A stretch of 64,000 nt of DNA from Acinetobacter sedimenti. Lineage in GTDB: Bacteria > Pseudomonadota > Gammaproteobacteria > Pseudomonadales > Moraxellaceae. The notes under the pieces are model-generated. The model worked only from the letters and a program-made list of their open reading frames with translations. It was not told where the DNA came from and made no database searches. Position 1 is the stretch's first letter. The number at the start of each line of letters is the position of its first letter. Below are positions 56,116 through 64,000 of the stretch, one piece after another. The DNA lies in the NCBI RefSeq assembly GCF_022601685.1, contig NZ_JAKUML010000002.1, positions 142,534 to 206,533 on the forward strand, written 5' to 3'. Made by a program: the position numbers and the translations under genes.

Positions 56116-58809
56116 ATGAGTCAATCCGAAATAGATGTTGAACTACGAGATGATGTGCGTTTACTGGGAACTTATTTGGGTGACACATTAAAACAACACG
56201 TCGGACAGACACTCTATGATCAGGTCGAACATATTCGCAAATATGCCAAAGGCGCACGAGATGGCGATGCGCAAGCTCAGCAAGAGCTTGAAGATTTTTT
56301 ACAACATTTAAGTGATGAAGACGCACTCCCATTGAGCCGTGCTTTTACTCATTTTCTCAACTTTGCCAATATCGCTGAGCAGTATCATGGTGTGCGTCAG
56401 CGTCGTCGTAATCAATTTGATTTAGATGGCGATATGCTCAATCAAAGCAACGTCTTACAACAACTTTTTAAACTCACTCAATCTGAAAATATTAATAAGC
56501 AAACGCTATTTGACAGCATCTGTAATTTGCATATTGAACTGGTATTGACAGCACATCCAACTGAAGTCAGCCGACGCACGCTGATTCAGAAATATGATGA
56601 TATTAGCCGTTGTCTTGCAGAACTCGATCAACGCAAACTCACGCCGATTGAGCAAGCACAGCTCGAATCCGAGTTACAACAAGAAATCACCGCTGCTTGG
56701 CAGACCGATGAAATTCGTCAGAAGCGCCCTACACCTGTCGATGAGGCGAAATGGGGCTTTACCACTATCGAACAAACCCTTTGGACGGCTGTACCGAAAT
56801 TCATCCGTGAACTTGATCAGTTGGTATTGAAGCACTGCGGAGAGCGTTTGCCACTGGATAGTGCGCCGATTCGCTTTGCTTCATGGATGGGTGGCGATCG
56901 TGATGGCAATCCGAATGTCACGCACAGAGTGACCGAAGAAGTGCTATTACTTTCACGTTGGAAAGCAGCGGATTTATTTTTAAAAGATATTGAAAATCTG
57001 CGTTGGGAGCTCTCCATGCAACAATGCACGGAGGAATTCGCAGAGAAAGTAAATCACCATGTTGAGCCGTATCGTGAGCGTTTACGTGATCTACGAGATC
57101 GCTTGCAACTCACTTTGAAATGGTTAGACACACGACTGCATGGACAAAGCAATTTAGATGACACAGGCGTTTTGCAGTCTACATCTGAGTTGCTTGAGCC
57201 TTTACACGACTGCTATCAATCGCTTGTAGATAGTAAAATGCAAAATATCGCAGATGGCTTTCTACTTGATGTGATTCGTCGTGCCAATTGTTTTGGCATT
57301 GAACTGTTAAAGTTAGACATTCGCCAGGAATCCACTCGTCATCGTCAAGCTGTGAGTGCGATTACTGCTTTTCTTGGTTTGGGTGAATTTTCTACTTGGA
57401 GCGAACAAGCGAAGCAAACTTGGTTGATACAGGAACTTGCCAATAAACGTCCGTTACTTCCGCATCAGCTCGAAATTAGCAAAGATGATGCCCTCGCCAA
57501 TGATGAAGTGCAGGAAGTCTTGGCTACTGTGAAGATGTTGGCACAACAACCACATGAGTCACTTGGCGCATATATCATTTCGATGGCAGAATATCCAAGT
57601 GATGTACTGGCTGTGATGCTACTGCAAAAAGAAGCTGGCGTAACGAAACCGCTACGTGTCGTGCCACTCTTTGAAACTTTAGATGACCTTGATCGTGCCG
57701 CATCAAGTATTGACCAATTACTGAATATTCCGTGGTACAAACAACGCATTCAAGGCAAACATGAGGTGATGATTGGCTATTCGGATTCTGCCAAAGATGC
57801 GGGCTTTATGTCGGCAAACTGGGCGCAATACCGTGCACAGGAACAGCTCACAGAAGTTGCGCAAAAGCACGGCATTCAATTGACCTTATTTCACGGTCGT
57901 GGTGGCTCAATCAGTCGTGGTGGTGCGCCAACTCATCAAGCCCTCTATGCACAGCCACCAGGTTCGATCAAAGGTGCTATTCGTGTCACCGAACAGGGCG
58001 AGATGATCCGTTTTAAATTTGGTTTAGAGCCAATCGCCATTCAGAATTTAGAAATTTATTGTGCTGCAACCCTCAAAGCGACCTTACTACCACCGCCAAA
58101 GCCTGAGCCTGCTTGGCGAGATTTAATGCACACGATGACCGCAGAATCAGTGCAATTGTATCGTAAAACGGTGCGTGAACATCCCGAATTTGTGCGTTAT
58201 CTACGTACAGTCACGCCAGAATTAGAGCTTCAAATGTTACCGTTGGGCTCACGTCCTGCGAAGCGTAAAGTCGGTGGTGGCATTGAGTCTTTACGTGCGA
58301 TTCCGTGGGTATTTGCATGGACGCAAATCCGTTTGATGCTCCCTGCATGGCTTGGCACAGGTGCTGCGATTGAACATGCACTCGATGCACAACAAAAAGA
58401 CACGCTATTGACCATGCTGGAAAAGTGGCCTTATTTCAACACTTTGATTGATATGTTGGAAATGGTCTTGGCAAAAGCTGATCCACGTATTGCACAATAT
58501 TACGAGGCTCATCTGACTAATGATCCTGCGTTGATCGAACTAGGGCAAACTCTACGTGATCGACTTGATAAGGCTGTGCAGACTTTATTACAGCTTAAAT
58601 CTGAGTCTGCACTCAAAAATGATAAAGACAATTTTGATCAATCCATGCGTGTGCGCAAAACCTATTTATTGCCATTACATCTATTACAAGCAGAGCTGAT
58701 GCGCCGTCGTCGGCAATACCTTGAACAAGGGTTAGAGCAGACACCCATCGATCATGCGCTGATGGTGACTATTGCTGGGATTGCGGCAGGATTACGTAAT
58801 ACGGGATAA
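56116..58809 (+). CDS. ppc: Phosphoenolpyruvate carboxylase
   Basis: An 897-residue anaplerotic enzyme that makes oxaloacetate from PEP and bicarbonate. The catalytic histidine lies in VLTAHPTEVSRRT (His147). Other fixed motifs are FASWMGGDRDGNPNVT, GYSDSAKDAGFMSANWAQ, FHGRGGSISRGGAPTHQA and the C-terminal GLRNTG. The length is close to the E. coli enzyme. The 258 bases upstream hold no gene. An interspersed repeat starts just after its stop. Confidence 0.98.
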   Translation: MSQSEIDVELRDDVRLLGTYLGDTLKQHVGQTLYDQVEHIRKYAKGARDGDAQAQQELEDFLQHLSDEDALPLSRAFTHFLNFANIAEQYHGVRQRRRNQFDLDGDMLNQSNVLQQLFKLTQSENINKQTLFDSICNLHIELVLTAHPTEVSRRTLIQKYDDISRCLAELDQRKLTPIEQAQLESELQQEITAAWQTDEIRQKRPTPVDEAKWGFTTIEQTLWTAVPKFIRELDQLVLKHCGERLPLDSAPIRFASWMGGDRDGNPNVTHRVTEEVLLLSRWKAADLFLKDIENLRWELSMQQCTEEFAEKVNHHVEPYRERLRDLRDRLQLTLKWLDTRLHGQSNLDDTGVLQSTSELLEPLHDCYQSLVDSKMQNIADGFLLDVIRRANCFGIELLKLDIRQESTRHRQAVSAITAFLGLGEFSTWSEQAKQTWLIQELANKRPLLPHQLEISKDDALANDEVQEVLATVKMLAQQPHESLGAYIISMAEYPSDVLAVMLLQKEAGVTKPLRVVPLFETLDDLDRAASSIDQLLNIPWYKQRIQGKHEVMIGYSDSAKDAGFMSANWAQYRAQEQLTEVAQKHGIQLTLFHGRGGSISRGGAPTHQALYAQPPGSIKGAIRVTEQGEMIRFKFGLEPIAIQNLEIYCAATLKATLLPPPKPEPAWRDLMHTMTAESVQLYRKTVREHPEFVRYLRTVTPELELQMLPLGSRPAKRKVGGGIESLRAIPWVFAWTQIRLMLPAWLGTGAAIEHALDAQQKDTLLTMLEKWPYFNTLIDMLEMVLAKADPRIAQYYEAHLTNDPALIELGQTLRDRLDKAVQTLLQLKSESALKNDKDNFDQSMRVRKTYLLPLHLLQAELMRRRRQYLEQGLEQTPIDHALMVTIAGIAAGLRNTG

Positions 58810-58812
58810 ACT

Positions 58813-58926
58813 CAGAAATATCGTCGAAGTCATTGACTTCTGATACAAGGCAAACGAGTGAAGGTGTCCGAGTTGTACTGCGAACGAGGCTAACGATGTA
58901 GCAGATTTGAAGTACTTTGACGATTC
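58813..58926. repeat. Interspersed palindromic repeat, copy 2
   Basis: The core ACAAGGCAAACGAGTGAAGG runs to CTAACGATGTAGCAG with inverted arms (TCGTCGAAGTCATTGACTTC and AAGTACTTTGACGA). It matches the core of the copy at 39447 position for position over about 60 bases, with scattered changes. It begins four bases after the ppc stop. Confidence 0.72.
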
Positions 58927-59006
58927 ATAAAAAATCACAGATTGTCTAATGCAAGCGCACGCTACACCTGCTAGCATTAGGCAAATTTTTATTTGAATGA
59001 ACCGCA

Positions 59007-59636
59007 ATGTATTTGCTCGATTTTATTTTGCATGTCGATCAACACTTGGTCGAATTCGTCACCAATTATGGCGTATGGATTTACGGCATATTATTTCTGA
59101 TCATCTTTGTCGAAACTGGCTTAGTCGTCATGCCATTTTTACCGGGTGATAGCTTGCTGTTTGCTGCGGGCGCGCTTGCTGCTACAGGGGCAATGGATCC
59201 ATTTTTACTGACTTTTTTATTGTTTATCGCTGCTGTACTTGGCGACACCTTGAACTATCATATTGGTAAATATATCGGCCCTCGTGTCTTTAACATCGAG
59301 TCACGTTGGATCAATAAAGAATACTTGTTGAAAACCCAAGCTTTCTTTGAAAAGCATGGCGGAAAAACGATTATTTTCGCACGTTTTATTCCCTTTGCAC
59401 GGACTTTTGCACCCTTTGTTGCTGGAGTCAGCTCGATGAATTATAAATATTTTTTAAGTTATAACGTGATCGGTGCGATTTGTTGGGTGGCATCGTTTAT
59501 TACTTTGGGTTATCTATTCGGTAATATTCCTGCGGTCAAAGACAATTTCACCTTCGTCATCTTCGGTATTATTTTCCTGAGTATTTTACCTGCGATCATT
59601 ACCTTTATCCGTGAGCGAATGAAAAAACAGGTTTAA
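59007..59636 (+). CDS. DedA family membrane protein
   Basis: A 209-residue inner-membrane protein of the DedA/VTT superfamily, now regarded as lipid-carrier translocases for undecaprenyl phosphate and needed for envelope homeostasis. Family motifs are FVETGLVVMPFLPGDSLLFA, the Gly-rich GDTLNYHIGKYIGPRVF and FIPFARTFAPFVAGVSSM. Several membrane segments and a basic tail (RERMKKQV) are present. It is a single gene, convergent with the SDR gene across a repeat-containing gap. Confidence 0.92.
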   Translation: MYLLDFILHVDQHLVEFVTNYGVWIYGILFLIIFVETGLVVMPFLPGDSLLFAAGALAATGAMDPFLLTFLLFIAAVLGDTLNYHIGKYIGPRVFNIESRWINKEYLLKTQAFFEKHGGKTIIFARFIPFARTFAPFVAGVSSMNYKYFLSYNVIGAICWVASFITLGYLFGNIPAVKDNFTFVIFGIIFLSILPAIITFIRERMKKQV

Positions 59637-59683
59637 GATATAATGCTGATCAGTTAAGCGGAATTTCATTATTACTGATTGAT

Positions 59684-59804
59684 AAATCTCCCCCTTGCGA
59701 AACAATGTTTCTCATCTTTGAAAAGAGGGGCATACCATTGAATTCAACACTGTATTGAATGTCGAAATACTCCCTCCTTTGAAAAAGGAGGGCTGGGGAG
59801 GATT
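59684..59804. repeat. MITE-like repeat related to the rpoB-rpoC element
   Basis: It begins AAATCTCCCCC and ends CTGGGGAGGATT, with the internal perfect stem CCCTCCTTT/AAAGGAGGG (59772-59792) and an AAAAGAGGGG block, in the same order as the element at 27450. It is 121 bases long and lies inside an outer inverted repeat (59641-59659 with 59811-59829). Confidence 0.68.
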
Positions 59805-59832
59805 AAAAATGCTTAACTGACTGGCATTAAGG

Positions 59833-60678
59833 CTAGGTGGGAATTGTCTTGGTCAATAAAGGATGCGCAGGATATTTCAGCTTATAGCCTGACTGCGTAA
59901 AACGTTCCGTACGTAGTCGTTTGCCTGTTGTCTTTGCATCAGGATGAATTCTTAGCGGTTCAAACAGATTTTCTGCACGGATTATATTGAATAATTCGTG
60001 CTGTAAAGTCGGACGTTGATCGCTCAGGATATAGCTTGATTCGATATTTTCTACCGAAATTAAATGCTGTAAAAAACCGACCAAATCCGTGCGATGAATC
60101 CGGTTCGTCCAATGATTTTCGTGAAGCTGATGGGTTTCCAAAGCTTTCTTTTTTAGAAATCCACTATGCTCCCGATATAAACCACTCGGGCGGATGATGG
60201 TTAATTTTTCTTGCCAATAGGCTGACCACAGTTGCTCTGCTGCAATCAAGGTCTGACCAATAGAATCATCTGTATTCGGAATGCTTTCATCATTAATCCA
60301 TTGCCCTTGATCTTCGCCATAAACTCTTGTCGATGAGATAAAAATGACTTTCTGCACAGGATGATGTTGCAATGCCTGAAATACTGAGCGAGCAGTATCA
60401 ATAAAAATCCGTTGGTAGGAATCCACATTTCGTTCATCAGGGGAAACGATTACATAAACCCAATCAAAGCTCGGCTGATGGGATAGATCTAAATCTTGAA
60501 AATTTAAACTTTGAATGTCTTGCGCAAGATGTTGAATATTATCGTAGGAAAATGTTTTTGCTGTTCGACTGACACAGATGATTTGATGCTGAGCTTGATC
60601 ATTATTGTAAGTGTCTTGAGTAAGTTGCTCAGCCAATGCTTGACCAATCTGTCCACAGCCTAAAATTAAAATATTCAC
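59833..60678 (-). CDS. NAD(P)-dependent epimerase/dehydratase-like (SDR) protein
   Basis: A protein of about 281 residues with an N-terminal Rossmann motif (NILILGCGQIGQALAEQL), VIVSPDERNVDSYQ, the catalytic-region SSTRVYGEDQG and later RPSGLYREHSG. It resembles the YeeZ group of atypical short-chain dehydrogenases. The GTG at 60676-60678 is preferred because it places the nucleotide-binding strand at the N-terminus; an ATG ten codons upstream (60708) and a second GTG remain possible. Substrate unknown. It is divergent from argA. Confidence 0.8.
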   Translation of the reverse strand: MNILILGCGQIGQALAEQLTQDTYNNDQAQHQIICVSRTAKTFSYDNIQHLAQDIQSLNFQDLDLSHQPSFDWVYVIVSPDERNVDSYQRIFIDTARSVFQALQHHPVQKVIFISSTRVYGEDQGQWINDESIPNTDDSIGQTLIAAEQLWSAYWQEKLTIIRPSGLYREHSGFLKKKALETHQLHENHWTNRIHRTDLVGFLQHLISVENIESSYILSDQRPTLQHELFNIIRAENLFEPLRIHPDAKTTGKRLRTERFTQSGYKLKYPAHPLLTKTIPT

Positions 60679-60784
60679 CGCAAATCGCACCCTTGCAAAT
60701 AACCACATGATGATTTATTACTTATCCTAATCGCTTTTTGATATGCTTGGAAAGTTAAATACCACGCTAGAGTTAGGACAAGTC

Positions 60785-62212
60785 GTGACAAAACAAGTTC
60801 AAGCCAATACACAAGAAAATCTTTTACAGATCAATGCTTCTGTTGGACAGTCATCTGTGCCTGATTCTTCCACACCTAGCTATGTCCATTGGTTTCGTCA
60901 TGCCGCACCGTACATTAACACGCATCGAAACAAAACATTTGTCCTGATGTTTGGCGGTGAAGCACTCCAGTCTGATAATTTTCAGCATATTATTCATGAT
61001 ATTGCACTACTTCATGCGCTTGGAATTCGTCTAGTACTGGTGCATGGTGCCCGTCCGCAGATTAATCATAATCTCGCACAGCTCAATCTCGACACGCCAT
61101 TTTTAAAACATCGTCGCATTACCACTCGTGAGTCTTTGCCTGCGGTACTCAATGCAGTGGGCTCGATTCGTTTGCAGATCGAAGCCTTACTCTCTATGGG
61201 CTTGGCAAACTCGCCAATGTACGGCGCACGCATTGATGTGGTGTCGGGTAATTTCGTCACCGCAAAACCTTTTGGAATCCACGAAGGTGTCGATTTTCAA
61301 CTGACAGGTGAAGTACGTGCAATTGATAGCGATGCGATCAATCACAATCTACAACATGGTCAAATCGCTTTGCTAGGTCCAACAGGCTACTCAACTACTG
61401 GCGAAGTGTTTAACCTGCGTGCCGAAGAAGTGGCGACACGTGCTGCCATAGATTTAGAAGCGGATAAATTGATTTTCCTCGGTGAGCAACGTGGCTTCCT
61501 CGATAGCGATCAACGCCTAGTCCGTGAACTGAATCCACAGCAAGCGCAACACTATTTAAGTCATATCGACTCGGCAAATAGTGAACAATATTTGCATTTA
61601 TCAGGTGCGGTACAAGCTTGCCGTGCTGGGGTTAATCGTTGTCATTTATTGTCTTATCATCAAAATGGTGCGTTACTCGGTGAGCTGTTTACACGTGATG
61701 GTTTAGGTACGCTAGTCACAGCGATGGGCTATGAAGCAGTACGTCAAGCAACGATTAATGATGTCGGCGGATTATTGAACTTACTGCGTCCACTCGAAGA
61801 ACAAGGCATTTTGGTCTATCGCTCACGTGAACGCCTTGAAGATGAGATTGAACATTTTGCCGTGATCGAACGTGATGGTATGATCCTTGCCTGCGCTGCG
61901 CTGTATCCGCTCGACAATGAAAGTGAAAATAAAACAGCAACTGGAATAACATCAGCGGAAATCGCTTGTGTCGCCGTGCATCCAGACTATCGCAAGTCCA
62001 ATCGTGGCGTACAAGTGCTACAATTCCTTGAGCAACGTGCCAAAGCACAAGGCATTCAACACCTGTATTTGCTGACTACACATACAGGGCATTGGTTTAT
62101 GGAGCAAGGCTTTGAAAAAGTTGAACTCAGCGAATTGCCGAGCGTGCGTCAAGCCATGTACAACTATCAACGTAATTCACAGGTCTATCGAAAACGCCTA
62201 ATCAAAGCGTAA
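60785..62212 (+). CDS. argA: Amino-acid N-acetyltransferase (N-acetylglutamate synthase)
   Basis: A 475-residue first enzyme of arginine biosynthesis. An amino-acid-kinase-like domain (FVLMFGGEAL, LVLVHGARPQINHNLAQ, LLGPTGYSTTGEVFN), the arginine feedback site, is joined to a C-terminal GNAT acetyltransferase (IACVAVHPDYRKSNRGVQV, HWFMEQGFEKVELSELP). The GTG at 60785 is chosen because AGGA sits six bases upstream; the frame runs back to an ATG at 60743 with no such site. Confidence 0.93.
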   Translation: MTKQVQANTQENLLQINASVGQSSVPDSSTPSYVHWFRHAAPYINTHRNKTFVLMFGGEALQSDNFQHIIHDIALLHALGIRLVLVHGARPQINHNLAQLNLDTPFLKHRRITTRESLPAVLNAVGSIRLQIEALLSMGLANSPMYGARIDVVSGNFVTAKPFGIHEGVDFQLTGEVRAIDSDAINHNLQHGQIALLGPTGYSTTGEVFNLRAEEVATRAAIDLEADKLIFLGEQRGFLDSDQRLVRELNPQQAQHYLSHIDSANSEQYLHLSGAVQACRAGVNRCHLLSYHQNGALLGELFTRDGLGTLVTAMGYEAVRQATINDVGGLLNLLRPLEEQGILVYRSRERLEDEIEHFAVIERDGMILACAALYPLDNESENKTATGITSAEIACVAVHPDYRKSNRGVQVLQFLEQRAKAQGIQHLYLLTTHTGHWFMEQGFEKVELSELPSVRQAMYNYQRNSQVYRKRLIKA

Positions 62213-62363
62213 AACGACTGAATATGTAAGAAAAATGCGAAATCCATTATTTCTACATAGTTTTCACGTAAAACTAAAGCCAAATTCATCACTCGTCAGC
62301 AAGCATCGGTTATGATGCTGTTCATTAGAGATCTGCGTAAATAGAAAAGAGATAGGTTGCTTC

Positions 62364-62714
62364 ATGAAACAACTTGCTGGAATGATTTTGATTGTATTGC
62401 CCTTATTGGCGGTCAATGTGAGCCATGCTGCGCCACATGAAAAACATCAACATGATGAGGCATCAGAACAGATGCAACACGAACAATATCAGCAAGAAAA
62501 AGGAAAATCTAAAGAGAAAAAGCGTCACCGTGGTGATGGACGATTAAAAGCAGGTATGCCATTACCCGAAGAGTTTCGCAATGCAGAACGTGTTGATTTT
62601 AAAAATGGTCAAAACCTCTCTGAGCCATCACGCTATCAACAATGGGTCAAAGTCAAAGATCGCTATGTCCTGATGAATGTACTCACCAACACCATTATCA
62701 AAGTCGAAAAATAA
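62364..62714 (+). CDS. RcnB family periplasmic protein, His-rich
   Basis: A 116-residue exported protein. A signal peptide (MKQLAGMILIVLPLLAVNVS, cleavage after SHA) leads to a region rich in His, Glu, Gln and Lys (HEKHQHDEASEQMQHEQYQ), then an RcnB-like C-terminal domain with SRYQQWVKVKDRYVLMNVL. E. coli RcnB modulates nickel/cobalt export, and His-rich segments suit metal binding, but no metal transporter is beside it. An AGG is spaced seven bases from the ATG. It is followed by a near-perfect 14-base inverted repeat (62716-62750). Confidence 0.8.
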   Translation: MKQLAGMILIVLPLLAVNVSHAAPHEKHQHDEASEQMQHEQYQQEKGKSKEKKRHRGDGRLKAGMPLPEEFRNAERVDFKNGQNLSEPSRYQQWVKVKDRYVLMNVLTNTIIKVEK

Positions 62715-62795
62715 TAAACCACCTTAAAGCTGGAGTCTTTAAAGTGGTTTAAAAAGTTATTTCTGTAGCAACTCAAATGCGCCTAAATATTACAC

Positions 62796-63404
62796 TCAGA
62801 ATTTGCAAGATTTTGCTTTTTGATAAATCTTGATATTTTCTAAATCAGTATCATGCTTTTTATGCATTGCAACAATTTGTTGCGCATCCATACCTTGCAA
62901 TTGAATTTCTGCCTGTGAGTTAGATAAGTTATTACCAACATTCGCCAAAGTATTTGAATATTCAGAACCTCGACCTGTTTCTGCCATGACTTTACCAGCG
63001 AAAGACATCAGACCACCAAGCATTTTTTTATTGCTGCTTGTTGCCGCTTCTTGTTGTGCTTGTGTATTGAGGTTGTCATATGTTTCAGCTTGTGATACCA
63101 AACTTTTCTTTTCGCGATCCGCAGCTGCAGCCGTCACCGCCAATGCAGCGCAATCCATACCACTTAATTGAGAAACGCTCAATGGCGCAACATCCATAGC
63201 TGCTTGATACTGGTTCGTTGCTTGCGCAGTTTGCTGCTGTTCTTTCTGTGTTGTAGCCATATTAGCTGCATGGTTTAATGCTGAAGCTGTATCTTTGTTT
63301 TGAATTGCAGAAGCAACTTTCAGTGCATTATCTAAAAATCCTGCATGACTAAGCCCTGCGCATAGACATGTCATAATTCCTAGGCTGAGTATTGATTTTT
63401 TCAT
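62796..63404 (-). CDS. Exported hypothetical protein
   Basis: A 202-residue protein with a signal peptide (MKKSILSLGIMTCLCAGLSH, cleavage after SHA) and a mature region rich in Ala, Gln, Asn and Thr, largely predicted helical (ASALNHAANMATTQKEQQQT). Two cysteines remain in the mature part (MDCAAL and AKSCKF), possibly one disulfide. AGGGG lies six bases before the ATG. No family recognised. Confidence 0.65.
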   Translation of the reverse strand: MKKSILSLGIMTCLCAGLSHAGFLDNALKVASAIQNKDTASALNHAANMATTQKEQQQTAQATNQYQAAMDVAPLSVSQLSGMDCAALAVTAAAADREKKSLVSQAETYDNLNTQAQQEAATSSNKKMLGGLMSFAGKVMAETGRGSEYSNTLANVGNNLSNSQAEIQLQGMDAQQIVAMHKKHDTDLENIKIYQKAKSCKF

Positions 63405-63528
63405 GGTCGTCCCCTGTACTATCTTGGTTTGAATCGTATTATAAAAGTTTAATTACTTTATTATATTGTAATTATTAATAAATAACACCCCCTGTTTAGG
63501 GGATATCTATTTTTTATATTTATATTTC

Positions 63529-63660
63529 TTAGATTAGCAATTGAAGTGCAACACCATGTTGTTGCCATAATACCTGACTCGGACTTTTAAAGCCGAGTCT
63601 TTTTCTTGGGCGGTGATTCAGACGTTGAGTGATTTCTGCAATATAAGCATTGATCAAACT
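63529..63660 (-). pseudogene. IS30-family transposase C-terminal remnant
   Basis: Minus-strand translation gives SLINAYIAEITQRLNHRPRK, RLGFKSPSQVLWQQHGVALQ, then a stop at 63529-63531. N(H/Y)RPRKRLGFKSP is the C-terminal hallmark of IS30 transposases. Only about the last 45 residues survive. Upstream of them no transposase frame continues and tRNA-Trp begins 130 bases away. The sequence is a decayed scar and not an active element. Confidence 0.72.
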
Positions 63661-63789
63661 GCAAAAGCTACATAGTAATTGTTCTATTTTATCCTAATAG
63701 CAACCATTCAATTCAAATTTTGATGTGGGCACTAATGAGGGTTGTAAAAATATAAAATTATTAAAATCAATGATTTAAATTCTCATTTG

Positions 63790-63862
63790 CAGGCCAGGAG
63801 GGACTCGAACCCCCAACATTCGGTTTTGGAGACCGACGCTCTACCAATTGAACTACTGACCT
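63790..63862 (-). tRNA. tRNA-Trp (CCA anticodon), 3' CCA not encoded
   Basis: Seventy-three bases with acceptor stem AGGTCAG/CTGGCCT, anticodon loop CTCCAAA, T-loop GTTCGAGTC and discriminator G. The bases after the discriminator are CAA, so the CCA tail is not encoded, unlike the two tRNA-Glu genes here. It lies 61 bases downstream of tuf, with a seven-base hairpin (TCGGAAA/TTTCCGA, 63873-63890) between them. Confidence 0.95.
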
Positions 63863-63923
63863 ATAAAGCAGATCGGAAACGCATTTCCGACCTGAAATAT
63901 CTTTAAATTATCCGAGCAGTAAC

Positions 63924-64000
63924 TTATGCAGTTACTTTCGCAACAACACCAGCACCTACTGTACGACCGCCTTCACGGATCGCAAAACGTAGACCTGGAT
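63924..64000 (-). CDS. tuf: Elongation factor Tu (3' end, continues past the window)
   Basis: The last 24 codons of EF-Tu, including RFAIREGGRTVGAGVVAKV, with stop TAA at 63924-63926. EF-Tu delivers aminoacyl-tRNA to the ribosome. The gene is cut only by the window edge. Followed by tRNA-Trp, it is the tuf copy that normally leads into secE-nusG. Confidence 0.95.
   Translation of the reverse strand, partial: PGLRFAIREGGRTVGAGVVAKVTA

Noticed and set aside
62716..62750. Near-perfect 14-base inverted repeat after the RcnB-like gene, considered as a terminator
   Set aside because: It has one mismatch and no uridine tract after it on either strand, so I mention it in the gene entry and do not call a terminator.
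63486..63505. CCCC/GGGG hairpin near the IS30 remnant, considered as an IS end or terminator
   Set aside because: The arms are only four to five bases long and there is no matching partner repeat. It is not enough to call either.

Overview
This window reads as chromosomal DNA of an Acinetobacter species (Moraxellaceae, Gammaproteobacteria). The protein sequences closely resemble remembered Acinetobacter homologues. ParC and RpoB residues fall at the positions used in A. baumannii numbering (ParC S84/E88; RpoB D525/H535/S540). Several small families common in this genus are present, such as TIGR04219, DUF1328 and MetS. No database search was possible, so the species is left open.

Layout. 1-11.8 kb: the 5' part of argS, a DUF2798 protein, a DyP-type peroxidase, a YbdG-type mechanosensitive channel, ppa, a MAPEG protein, two small membrane proteins, fadD, parC and an acyl-CoA thioesterase. 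12.0-12.3 kb: two identical tRNA-Glu genes with a terminator. 12.3-18.5 kb: a tightly packed leftward gene run, rarA-GST-pncB-sulfurtransferase-psd-DUF2726-hypothetical, ending at that terminator. 18.6-22.6 kb: a PQQ-type sugar dehydrogenase lipoprotein, a small membrane protein, a PepSY membrane protein with a Fur-like box, a YcgN protein and a 52-residue DUF1328 protein. 22.7-35.4 kb: the leftward transcription/translation cluster secE-nusG-rplK-rplA-rplJ-rplL-rpoB-rpoC, with an L10-type leader, an rplL-rpoB hairpin and a repeat element inserted between rpoB and rpoC. 35.6-44.3 kb: a DUF389 protein, fmt-rsmB, zupT, a two-gene sodium symporter (a 35-residue MetS-like subunit plus an NSS permease), an arginine-rich charged-helix lipoprotein and an esterase followed by a parS-like site. 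44.4-50.5 kb: an outer-membrane barrel protein, an aldehyde dehydrogenase, a START-domain protein, dapB, dnaJ and a membrane protein. 50.7-55.9 kb: an RND efflux pair with a divergent TetR regulator. 56.1-63.4 kb: ppc, a DedA protein, an SDR protein, argA, an RcnB-like protein and an exported hypothetical. 63.5-64.0 kb: an IS30-type transposase remnant, tRNA-Trp and the 3' end of tuf.

Most of the window is housekeeping. I see no defence island, prophage, CRISPR array or convincing undescribed multi-gene system. The most interesting signals are structural. First, tuf and tRNA-Trp, which normally sit directly upstream of secE-nusG, lie about 28 kb from secE. The junction side of tRNA-Trp carries an IS30 remnant, and the tRNA lacks an encoded 3' CCA. 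Second, two families of small palindromic, MITE-like repeats occupy intergenic gaps, and one copy lies between rpoB and rpoC, one base from the rpoB stop. Third, there is a near-consensus parS site near 44.3 kb.

Start codons were re-chosen in several genes from Shine-Dalgarno spacing or family length, as explained in each entry.
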